In this document: piece by piece, positions 25,836 through 33,141 of the stretch
Layout of the letters: each line of letters opens with the position of its first letter
Position numbering within the stretch: position 1 is the first letter of the stretch
NCBI RefSeq assembly: GCF_029623955.1
Contig: NZ_JARSBP010000005.1
Location: forward strand, 124,001-188,000
Reading direction: 5' to 3'
Source of the DNA: Mycobacterium sp. 236(2023)
GTDB lineage: Bacteria > Actinomycetota > Actinomycetes > Mycobacteriales > Mycobacteriaceae
DNA: 64,000 nt
The notes under the pieces: generated by a model
Told to the model about the DNA's origin: nothing
Databases searched by the model: none
What the model saw: the letters and a program-made list of their open reading frames with translations, nothing else
Position numbers and translations under genes: made by a program

Positions 25836-26534
25836 GTGCTGATCGCCAATCCCAACTCGAACCCTTCGACGACAGACGTGTTGGTGGATCGCCTCAGTCG
25901 CTGGATGACGGTCTTTGCGTCGGGCGTCGACATCCCCGCCGTGCTGGGGGTGACGGCGAAACAGGGTCCGGAGATGATCACGACGCCCCAAGCGCTGACG
26001 GACGCCGCCCGACATGTCTGCGAGGTCGTCGGCGACGCGGTCGATCGGCATCGTCTCGACGCCGTCGTCGTCGGCGCTTTCGGCGATCCCGGCGTCGAAC
26101 ACCTCCGGGGACGGCTCGACATTCCCGTCATCGGTATCGGAGAGGCGGCTGTGCGAGACGCGAGCCGCAGTGCCACGCGTTTCGGGATCGCCACGACAAC
26201 AGGCGATCTCGTCCAGCAGCTCGTTCAGATGGTCGACAGTCACGCACTGGCGGACGTGTTCACCGGTGTCGAGGTCACGGACACCGGGCCTCTGCGCCTC
26301 GCCGCACAACCCGACGAGTCCCTTCTCGAACTCGCCGATGCGGTACAGCGGGCGTGCTCCCGGGGGGCGGAGAAAGTGATCATCGGCGGAGGTCCGCTCA
26401 GCAGCGCCTCCGACAACCTGGAGCAGTTATTTCCTGGCGTCATCGTCGACCCAGTCAACGCAGCCGCACGGTGGGCAGAGCAGGTCACCCGGCCGCGCCA
26501 CCTTCAACACCAGGATGAGAAGGCACTCGGATGA
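25836..26534 (+). CDS. Asp/Glu/hydantoin racemase-fold protein lacking both catalytic cysteines
   Basis: A 232-residue protein with the hydantoin-racemase framework (LIANPNSNPSTT at the N-terminus; GDPGVEHLRGRLDIPVIGIGEAA). The two catalytic cysteines are replaced: the usual ACFxDPG is GAFGDPG (Ala81) and the usual LGCAG is IGGGP (Gly185). It therefore cannot racemise by the two-cysteine mechanism and may be an isomerase, lyase or binding protein. GTG 25836 is preferred because the operator lies just upstream. It overlaps the MFS gene by ATGA. Confidence 0.75.
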   Translation: MLIANPNSNPSTTDVLVDRLSRWMTVFASGVDIPAVLGVTAKQGPEMITTPQALTDAARHVCEVVGDAVDRHRLDAVVVGAFGDPGVEHLRGRLDIPVIGIGEAAVRDASRSATRFGIATTTGDLVQQLVQMVDSHALADVFTGVEVTDTGPLRLAAQPDESLLELADAVQRACSRGAEKVIIGGGPLSSASDNLEQLFPGVIVDPVNAAARWAEQVTRPRHLQHQDEKALG

Positions 26535-27853
26535 CCGATAGCAGTTCGACTTTGACCGACACACAGTCCACTCCTGAGGAACGGGACAAGACATTTCGGC
26601 GGGTGATGTTCCGGATCCTGCCCTTCGCCCTACTGATCTACATCGTCGCGTGGCTCGATCGCACCAACGTCAGCTTCGCGAAACTGACCATGATGGACGA
26701 GTTGTCCTGGAGTGAAGCTGTTTACGGCGCGGGCGCAGGCATCTTCTTCCTCGGATACTTCCTCTTCGAGGTCCCGAGCAATCTGCTGCTGCAAAGGATC
26801 GGTGCCCCGAAAACCCTGACGCGCATCGGCCTCGGTTGGGGGCTGGTGACCCTGCTGATGGCGTTCGTCACCGAGCCGTGGCACTTCTACGTGCTGCGAT
26901 TCTTGCAAGGGGCGTTCGAGGCCGGGCTGCATCCGGGCCTGATCCTGTACGTGACGTTCTGGCTCCCGACGCACCGCAGGGCGAAAGCAATCGCCGTCCT
27001 GATGTCGGCGTCCCCCATCGCCCAGCTCATCGGCGGGCCGTTGGCAGGCTACATCATGACGTCGACACACGGTGCGATGAATGCCTCCGGATGGCAGTGG
27101 CTGTTCCTCATCGAAGGCGTACCCGCCATCATCCTGGGCGCTCTGACTCTGGTGTTCATGACGGATCGCCCCGGTAATGCCAAGTGGCTCAGTGATACTG
27201 AGAAGGAGCACATTCGCTACGAACTAGAAGCCGACGAGCAGCAGGCAGGACCGCGGCAGCACAGCTTCACGGCCGCACTACGGAATCCGACCATGTGGCT
27301 GCTCACGCTCACGTTGTTCTGCATCCTGTGGGGCAACAACGCCATCTCGTTCTTCGGCCCCAGCCTGGTCAAAGCGACCACGAATCTCGACGTCACGACC
27401 ATCGGCTGGATCATGTCGGGGGTGTTCGCGTTCGGCTGGTTCGGCATGCTGTTCAACGGTTGGCTCGCCGACCGCGATGGACACGTTCATCGCTGCATAG
27501 CGGTCGCCGTCACCATCGGCGCCACCGGACTGACCTTGGCCGCAGTCGCATTGCAGCTCGGCAGCTCCGTCGGCGTCGTCGTCGCGCTGGCCATGTCCGC
27601 GGCCGGCACCATGGGATCCATCCCGGTGTTCTGGTCGCTGCCATCACGATTCATCACCGGAACAGCGCTGGCGGGTGGAATCGCACTGATCAACTCGATC
27701 GCCAACCTCGCGGGCTTCTTCGCTCCGCAGCTGCTCGGATACATCAAGACAGCTACCGGCACCTACACCACCGGGCTGTACATCATCGCGGCGGTGGAGC
27801 TCGTCGCCGCCCTCACCGTCGTGGTTTTCATCAAGCGGAAAGTGACTCTGTGA
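26531..27853 (+). CDS. MFS transporter, anion:cation symporter (phthalate/hydroxyphenylacetate permease) type
   Basis: A 440-residue twelve-helix MFS carrier. YIVAWLDRTNVSFAKLTM in helix 1, then GIFFLGYFLFEVPSNLLLQRIGA, is the ACS-family signature; RFLQGAFEAGLHPG is the A-like motif. This family usually carries organic acid anions such as phthalate, tartrate, glucarate or 4-hydroxyphenylacetate. It is coupled by 4-bp overlaps to the upstream racemase-like gene and the downstream hydrolase, so the operon imports and processes a carboxylate. The substrate is not known. Confidence 0.85.
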   Translation: MTDSSSTLTDTQSTPEERDKTFRRVMFRILPFALLIYIVAWLDRTNVSFAKLTMMDELSWSEAVYGAGAGIFFLGYFLFEVPSNLLLQRIGAPKTLTRIGLGWGLVTLLMAFVTEPWHFYVLRFLQGAFEAGLHPGLILYVTFWLPTHRRAKAIAVLMSASPIAQLIGGPLAGYIMTSTHGAMNASGWQWLFLIEGVPAIILGALTLVFMTDRPGNAKWLSDTEKEHIRYELEADEQQAGPRQHSFTAALRNPTMWLLTLTLFCILWGNNAISFFGPSLVKATTNLDVTTIGWIMSGVFAFGWFGMLFNGWLADRDGHVHRCIAVAVTIGATGLTLAAVALQLGSSVGVVVALAMSAAGTMGSIPVFWSLPSRFITGTALAGGIALINSIANLAGFFAPQLLGYIKTATGTYTTGLYIIAAVELVAALTVVVFIKRKVTL

Positions 27854-28887
27854 CAATGCCCTACAACGAAAAGCCTTACAGCGAAAGCCGGCTCGATCGG
27901 TCGATGGATCTGCCCGATCTGCTCGTCGAGGGCACTAGCGATGTGCACGTCCACAGCGGACCGTGGCTCAAGTCGTGCCCTGGCCGGCTCAACCCCTTCG
28001 CGATCGCCGAGCAGGCGCGCGACGCGGGCATGCGCTCGCTGGTGTTCTACGACCACACGTTGGGGCTCAGCAGTGGGACGTCGATGTTGGTCAAGAGTCA
28101 GGTCCCCGGCATCGAGATCTTCGGCGGCCTCATCATGACCACTGCCATGGGCGGACTGAATCCCCGCGCCGTGAAGACCGCGCTGCACTACGGCGACGGT
28201 GCCAAATTCGTCCACTTCGGCGCGCACTGTACATATTTCATGGCTTCACACGAGGGCAGCTACGTCGACGGGGTGCCCGTTCCGTTCAAGGACCAGTATC
28301 CGAAGTTCGCCGCCGAAGAACTTCCCCGCGCGATTCGCATACCCCTCGAGGATCCACCTCCCACCGAACTTCTGGAGATCCTCGACCTGATCGCCGAGCA
28401 ACCGGACGTACACCTCAACACCGGGCATCTGTCAGTCGAGGAGGCGTTCCGGCTCGTCGAGTTGGCACAGGCCGCGGGCATCCGCAACATTGTGGTCGCC
28501 CATCCCTGCCGGGGTCGGATGACGGTCGAACAGCAGAAGGAGCTGGCGGTCAAAGGTGTTTGGCTGGAAGGTGCCGTCTCGGACTGGATGTTCCATCGAG
28601 GTCTCCCCCGCACCAACTACTACGCCGAGCCCGAACTCGCCGACGAGATCGCCGGCATCGCCAACGCGCCAGAGTTCACGGGAATCATGCCGTGGGCGCG
28701 CCAGATTCGACAGATCGGCATCGAACACTTCATCCTCGGCACCGACTACGGCATCCGGTCCGGCCCGACCCCTCGGGAAGGGATGCGCATCCTGATCAGC
28801 TCGCTGCTCGACCTGGAGTTCACCGCCCAGGAGATCCACGCGATGGTCCGAGACAACCCCGACAAGCTGCTGGGGCTTCGGGATTGA
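27850..28887 (+). CDS. DUF6282-type metal-dependent hydrolase
   Basis: A 345-residue protein of the amidohydrolase/PHP-like DUF6282 group. SDVHVHSGP near residue 31 gives an HxH metal-binding pair. VYFDH-type LVFYDHTLG and VHFGAHCTYF, HLNTGHLSVEE and IVVAHPCRGR provide further His ligands, and ILGTDYGI a late Asp. Function in the group is largely unknown; hydrolysis of a lactone, amide or cyclic compound is inferred. GTG 27850 overlaps the MFS stop; ATG 27856 is an alternative. It is the last gene of the GntR-controlled operon. Confidence 0.75.
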   Translation: MTMPYNEKPYSESRLDRSMDLPDLLVEGTSDVHVHSGPWLKSCPGRLNPFAIAEQARDAGMRSLVFYDHTLGLSSGTSMLVKSQVPGIEIFGGLIMTTAMGGLNPRAVKTALHYGDGAKFVHFGAHCTYFMASHEGSYVDGVPVPFKDQYPKFAAEELPRAIRIPLEDPPPTELLEILDLIAEQPDVHLNTGHLSVEEAFRLVELAQAAGIRNIVVAHPCRGRMTVEQQKELAVKGVWLEGAVSDWMFHRGLPRTNYYAEPELADEIAGIANAPEFTGIMPWARQIRQIGIEHFILGTDYGIRSGPTPREGMRILISSLLDLEFTAQEIHAMVRDNPDKLLGLRD

Positions 28888-28962
28888 CCGGTCGCCCGAA
28901 GGGGAATGGAGTTCGTCGACCGGATGTCGACAATCGATGGTGCGTCGGTGAGGATGAGAGCC

Positions 28963-29433
28963 ATGGAAGCGCAACACAGCGTTCGCGGGCTGGCGCTCAT
29001 CATCGTCGTACTGCTGGTCGGAGCATGGTTCGGCTCAGGTGCGGCATCCGCCGCCGAGCTCGGCGACTATCGGTGGGAACGTCGCCCCCTGCTGGTGTTC
29101 GCGCCCACAGAACGTGATCCGCAGCTCGTCGAAACGGTCCGTCGAATCGAGGCGAGTCGATGTGAATTCGCCAGCAGAGACATGGTGGTCGGTCTCGTGG
29201 TGACCGAAGGCAGCAGCGCGCTCGACGGTCAGGTCATCGACGCAGCGCAGTCGCAACGGCTGAGGGACCAGTTCGCGATCGACGACGACGCCTTCACCGT
29301 GCTGTTGATCGGCAAGGACGGCGGCGAGAAGCGACGCGTCAGCGACGTACCGGACCTCCAGGCGATCTATGCGCTGATCGACGGGATGCCGATGCGCAGC
29401 CGCGAGATGGATACCGGTCGGAGTCAATGCTGA
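28963..29433 (+). CDS. secreted DUF4174 protein
   Basis: A 156-residue exported protein with a signal peptide (LALIIVVLLVGAWFGSGAASA). The mature domain starts YRWERRPLLVFAPTERDPQL and has VVGLVVTEG and FTVLLIGKDGGEKRR, the DUF4174 thioredoxin-like pattern. No CxxC is present, so it is not a classical disulfide oxidase. ATG 28963 is chosen for its GAGGATGAGA upstream. It ends overlapping the CIA30 gene by 7 bp, implying one transcript. Confidence 0.75.
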   Translation: MEAQHSVRGLALIIVVLLVGAWFGSGAASAAELGDYRWERRPLLVFAPTERDPQLVETVRRIEASRCEFASRDMVVGLVVTEGSSALDGQVIDAAQSQRLRDQFAIDDDAFTVLLIGKDGGEKRRVSDVPDLQAIYALIDGMPMRSREMDTGRSQC

Positions 29434-30026
29434 TGTCGCTGAGGATCAGGCCTCGACCCCTCGCCACGCTCGCATGCGTGACACTCGTGAGCGCATCGTG
29501 CGGCACTGCCGCATCGTCTCCCGATGCGCATGAGCTCGTCGACCTCGGCAACCCGACCGCGGTCGCCGGTTGGACCACCGTCAACGACCCCGTCATGGGC
29601 GGTTTGTCCACGTCGAGCGTCGCAGTCGGAGACGGCGGCCTCGTCTTCTCCGGTGATGTCTCGTTGCAGAACAACGGCGGGTTCGCCTCGGCGCGCAGTC
29701 CCCAGGACCCTGATATCGGACTACGGGCGACGGGCTCGACGTCGATTCGTGTCCACGCCGTCGGTGACGGTAAGACCTACCTGTTGAAGGTCGGCAACGA
29801 AGGCCAGCCCTGGTCCTACATTCAGCGTTTCCGCACCGAGGCGGCCGTCGGCCACGTCTACGACCTGCCCGTCGCGGAGTTCGAACCGGTGGGCATGCGC
29901 CTCGATCCGGCGCCCGAAGCACCACAGACCCTGGATCCATCGCGCATCAGCCAGGTGTCGGTCTACATTCTCGACAAACAGCAGGGCCCGTTCGAACTCA
30001 CAGTCAGCGCGATCGACGCCCTGTGA
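29427..30026 (+). CDS. CIA30-domain lipoprotein
   Basis: A 199-residue lipoprotein with lipobox SASC (Cys25). The domain reads WTTVNDPVMGGLSTSSVAVGDGGLVFSGDVSLQNNGGFASAR, the hallmark of complex I intermediate-associated protein 30-like galactose-binding domains. In bacteria such proteins are of unknown function. It is translationally coupled to the preceding DUF4174 gene, suggesting both act outside the membrane. Confidence 0.8.
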   Translation: MLMSLRIRPRPLATLACVTLVSASCGTAASSPDAHELVDLGNPTAVAGWTTVNDPVMGGLSTSSVAVGDGGLVFSGDVSLQNNGGFASARSPQDPDIGLRATGSTSIRVHAVGDGKTYLLKVGNEGQPWSYIQRFRTEAAVGHVYDLPVAEFEPVGMRLDPAPEAPQTLDPSRISQVSVYILDKQQGPFELTVSAIDAL

Positions 30027-30110
30027 GGCACAACACGGTGAGACAACGTTCGGTTGCGGCGCCGGCGCGCGACTGAACTCACAGATGCACGGACGGCGTG
30101 AGGACACACC

Positions 30111-31688
30111 ATGCGCACCACCTCTGACGAAAGAATTCTGCGGCCCGGCGACACCTGCTGGCGAACTGCGCGGGCGGATCGCTTCAGTCGCATCGTCGAC
30201 GGAGCCGACTACCTCGCGGACGTGAAGTCGGCGATGCTGCGCGCGAAGCATCGGATCATGTTGATCGGCTGGGATTTCGACTACCGGACGGCGTTCGAAG
30301 CCGACGGGGACTCACTGCCGGGGCCCAATCACCTCGGGCCGTTTCTTCATTGGCTGGTATGGCGGCGGCCCGACCTGCAGGTGTATCTGCTGAAGTCGAA
30401 TCTGCGGCTGCTGGCGGCTTTTGACGGCTTCTGGTTCGGTATTGCGCCGGTAGGTCTCCTGAATGTCATCACCTCTCCGCGTATGCACTTCGCGGTCGAC
30501 GGCGCACATCCACCCGGCGCAGTCCACCATCAGAAGATCGTGGTTGTCGATGACGCGGTGGCATTCTGCGGCGGCATCGACCTCACGCTGGGCCGGTGGG
30601 ATACCCGGGAGCACCTCGGCGACGACCCGCGCAGGAAGGGTGCAGGGCAGCCCTACGGCCCGCGGCATGAGGTAGCGACCGTCTGTGACGGTGATGCGGC
30701 GCGCGCGCTCGCCGAACAGGCCCGCTACCGCTGGCACGCCGCCACCGGCGAAGCGCTCGAGCCGATCACGCAGCGGCGCAGGATATGGCCGCGTGGTGTC
30801 CGGGAACCGTTGCGTGACATAGAGATCGGCATAGCAAGGACGCTGCCTGCACTCCCGCAACGCGAGGAGGTGCGGGAGATCGAGGCACTCAACATGGCCG
30901 CTGTCGCCGCCGCCGAGAAGATCATCTATCTGGAGAACCAGTATCTGGCTGCCCGCGCCCTGGCCTTGGCGCTCGCCGAGCGACTCCAGGAACCGGACGG
31001 TCCAGAGGTCATCATCGTCCTGCCTCGAAGTTCGGAGAGCAGGCTGGAGCAGCAGTCGATGGACAGCGCCAGGCAGCGCCTTCTTCGATTGCTGTGGGAC
31101 GCCGACGTCCACGGCCGCCTGGGTGTGTACTGGCCGGTGGCCGCCGGCGGCGTTCCGGTCTACATCCACTCGAAGGTGATGGTCGTCGACGACCGGCTCC
31201 TGCGAATCGGCTCGTCGAATCTCAACAACCGGTCGCTGGGATTCGACAGCGAATGCGATATCGCGATGGAAGCGGCGCCCGGCGCGACGGACCACGCGAT
31301 GGTGGCCAGGGAGATCGCCTACGCCAGAGATGATCTGCTGGCCGAGCACCTCGGCGTTTCCGTCGACATCCTGCGAGCCGAAATCGAAAGCTGCGGTTCC
31401 CTTCTCGCCGCTGTCGACTCGTTGCGAGGCATCGGTCGGTCGCTGCGCAAGTTCACCCCGACCCAGACATCAGCCGACGCCGGTCCCTTCGCCGAAAACG
31501 ATCTGATGGACCCGCCGAGTGTGCCGGCGTCGGTGGCCAGAGGCGTACTCACCCTCGTCACCGGCGCCGCACTGTGGCCGCTGACCCGGCTTGCGCCACA
31601 GGCAGTCTCGACCGTGCGGTCACTGTCCGACGCCACGGCGGCGTTGAAGAGTGTCGCGGAATCTCTGCGCGACAACCCGGACGGCTGA
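30111..31688 (+). CDS. phospholipase D-family protein
   Basis: A 525-residue PLD-superfamily protein with two HKD motifs: VHHQKIVVVDDAVAFCGGID (His-x-Lys with downstream Asp) and YIHSKVMVVDDRLLRIGSSN. AENQYLAAR-type EN(Q)Y linker (IIYLENQYLAA) before the second motif is also typical of PLD and cardiolipin-synthase relatives. No signal peptide is visible, so it acts in the cytosol or at the inner membrane face, in phospholipid hydrolysis or transfer. The C-terminus has two short hydrophobic segments. It converges with the DoxX gene (10 bp). Confidence 0.85.
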   Translation: MRTTSDERILRPGDTCWRTARADRFSRIVDGADYLADVKSAMLRAKHRIMLIGWDFDYRTAFEADGDSLPGPNHLGPFLHWLVWRRPDLQVYLLKSNLRLLAAFDGFWFGIAPVGLLNVITSPRMHFAVDGAHPPGAVHHQKIVVVDDAVAFCGGIDLTLGRWDTREHLGDDPRRKGAGQPYGPRHEVATVCDGDAARALAEQARYRWHAATGEALEPITQRRRIWPRGVREPLRDIEIGIARTLPALPQREEVREIEALNMAAVAAAEKIIYLENQYLAARALALALAERLQEPDGPEVIIVLPRSSESRLEQQSMDSARQRLLRLLWDADVHGRLGVYWPVAAGGVPVYIHSKVMVVDDRLLRIGSSNLNNRSLGFDSECDIAMEAAPGATDHAMVAREIAYARDDLLAEHLGVSVDILRAEIESCGSLLAAVDSLRGIGRSLRKFTPTQTSADAGPFAENDLMDPPSVPASVARGVLTLVTGAALWPLTRLAPQAVSTVRSLSDATAALKSVAESLRDNPDG

Positions 31689-31698
31689 CCTCACGCAC

Positions 31699-32118
31699 TC
31701 ACCGCTTCGAGCGCGGAATTCCCGTCGCCCACAGTGCCAAGGCGATGAGCACCGGCTGGAAGAACAGCCTGACGAGGCGCTTGGTGTCGCTGTCGAGCCC
31801 GAATCCGTCGGCATGATTCAGGTACTGGGCGATATTGCCCGGAAAGATCAGGATGAAGAATGCCGCCAACAGCCTGCCCACGAGGACGCGATCCCGGTTC
31901 AGGAGTGCCAGACCCACACCGAGAGTGATCTCGACGCCACCTGAAGCCATGACGACCCCGTCGGCGTCCATCGGCACCCACTGAGGTACCTGCGCCTGGA
32001 ATTCCTCACGCGCCCAGAACAAATGGCTGAAGCCGGCGAAGATCATCGCACCGGCCAACACCAATCTGCCCACAGTACGGGCACGGGTGGTCGGTGGTGG
32101 CGGAGGCAATTCGGACAT
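31699..32118 (-). CDS. DoxX-family membrane protein (second copy in window)
   Basis: A 139-residue four-helix membrane protein. RLVLAGAMIFAGFSHLFWAREEFQAQVP and GGVEITLGVGLALL fit the DoxX-like (DUF4267/YphA-type) subgroup. It follows the OhrR-like regulator gene after 33 bp on the same strand, so the regulator and membrane protein form a small peroxide- or redox-responsive operon. It is more distant from the DoxX at 18042 than from generic family members. Confidence 0.8.
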   Translation of the reverse strand: MSELPPPPPTTRARTVGRLVLAGAMIFAGFSHLFWAREEFQAQVPQWVPMDADGVVMASGGVEITLGVGLALLNRDRVLVGRLLAAFFILIFPGNIAQYLNHADGFGLDSDTKRLVRLFFQPVLIALALWATGIPRSKR

Positions 32119-32151
32119 GGGTGGACCTCTCGTCGCAGTGGATGTGAAGCG

Positions 32152-32589
32152 TTACGTGGCGCTGCGGGCGTGCAATTCCGCGGTGATCAGATGCAGGGCG
32201 TCGCGCAAGGCCGCGAGCTCGATTGCGGCCGACTCGTTCGACCCGAGGAGTCGATCGGGAATGCACGCCGCCCGGTCCTCGAGTGCCCGGCCCTCGGGGG
32301 TGAGGGTGATGTCGACTCGCCGCTCGTCCGTCGCGCTTCGCCGCCGTTGGACGAGGCCGGCTGATTCGAGGCGTTTGAGCAGGGGAGACAGCGTGCCCGA
32401 GTCCAGATGCAGCCGCTCTCCGAGATGCCCGACCGTGCAGGGTTCGTCCTCCCAAAGCACCAGCAGCACAAGGTATTGCGGGTACGTCAGGCCCACCTCG
32501 TCCAGCAGCGGCCGATACGCGGCGGTGACCGCCCGCGACGCCGAGTAGAGAGCGAAGCACAGTTGCTCGTCAAGGCGGGGGCCGACCAT
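32152..32589 (-). CDS. MarR/OhrR-type peroxide-sensing regulator
   Basis: A 145-residue MarR protein of the OhrR subgroup. DEQLCFALYSASRAVTAAYRP holds the conserved sensing Cys (Cys11) and the adjoining Tyr. LTYPQYLVLLVLWEDEP leads to the HTH (GHLGERLHLDSGTLSPLLKRLE) and the wing. It should lose DNA binding when Cys11 is oxidised by organic hydroperoxides. No ohr peroxidase gene is nearby; its partner is the DoxX gene downstream. ATG 32589 is chosen over 32607. Confidence 0.85.
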   Translation of the reverse strand: MVGPRLDEQLCFALYSASRAVTAAYRPLLDEVGLTYPQYLVLLVLWEDEPCTVGHLGERLHLDSGTLSPLLKRLESAGLVQRRRSATDERRVDITLTPEGRALEDRAACIPDRLLGSNESAAIELAALRDALHLITAELHARSAT

Positions 32590-32610
32590 GCCGGCATCGT
32601 ATCGCACGCG

Positions 32611-32636
32611 GTCAAATTGCGCACAATCGATTTGAC
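32611..32636. promoter_or_regulatory. candidate OhrR operator
   Basis: GTCAAAT (32611-32617) and ATTTGAC (32630-32636) form a 7-bp inverted repeat with a 12-bp spacer. An inner ATTG...CAAT pair (32616-32627) gives an overlapping second dyad. It sits 22 bp upstream of the OhrR start, in the right place for autorepression. Confidence 0.55.
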
Positions 32637-32670
32637 GCGCCCGGGGTCACGCCGCGCACGGGCTACCATC

Positions 32671-32784
32671 TCACTCTCGAGTGCCCGCGATGTCCGTGCG
32701 CGCCCGAGTTCGACATGGGTCAGCAATCGCGTCCACGACGGCCACATGCCGCAGAACACTCATGACATCGTCCAGAAGGGTCCA
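32671..32784 (-). pseudogene. decayed GntR/FCD regulator C-terminal remnant
   Basis: Read leftward, one frame gives WTLLDDVMSVLRHVAVVDAIA and a +1 frame then gives LTHVELGRARTSRALESE. These match NPLLDEVMGVLR, VVVDAIA and LTHVELGHARTSRALRE in the intact GntR at 24932-25618. About 60 and 30 bp are deleted and the frame is shifted. It is a dead copy of a close paralog, not of the same locus. The rest of 32590-32854 holds the OhrR operator and no other gene. Confidence 0.75.
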
Positions 32785-32854
32785 CCGGTGTGACCGCACG
32801 CGAGACCGCAATCTTCGACACGGTGGTGTTGCGGAGCCTCGCGAGACAACCAAC

Positions 32855-33064
32855 TCATTGCAGTGGGTCGTCATCCTCGGAGAGCGAGACGGCGATGGCC
32901 TGTTCGATCACGTCGGACGGGTTGGCCTCCGCGTCGATGCGGCCGGCGATGTACGCCACATCGAGCTCTGACTCGTCGGCGCTCGGATCGACGGGGATCT
33001 GCTGTTCTGCCACATCGGCCTCGGGCTTGTCGTCGGTGGGCGATATATCCCTGGCGCTTTTCAT
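32855..33064 (-). CDS. small acidic protein, unknown function
   Basis: A 69-residue protein starting MKSARDISPTDDKPEADVAEQ with many Asp and Glu and an ending SLSEDDDPLQ. ATG 33064 has GGGAG at the right distance. It is soluble, with no signal and no domain I recognise. It lies 77 bp after the last gene of the stress operon on the same strand and could be an extra member. Confidence 0.5.
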   Translation of the reverse strand: MKSARDISPTDDKPEADVAEQQIPVDPSADESELDVAYIAGRIDAEANPSDVIEQAIAVSLSEDDDPLQ

Positions 33065-33141
33065 GATTGCTCCCTGTTCGTGCCGCATGCGACCGCTCCT
33101 GACCGGCTTGGCGATTGTCGTTGCCAGTGAGAATCTGCGGC

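Noticed and set aside
25619..26194. N-terminal extension of the GntR regulator
   Set aside because: It crosses two operator palindromes and the racemase coding region; GntR proteins start near the chosen GTG.
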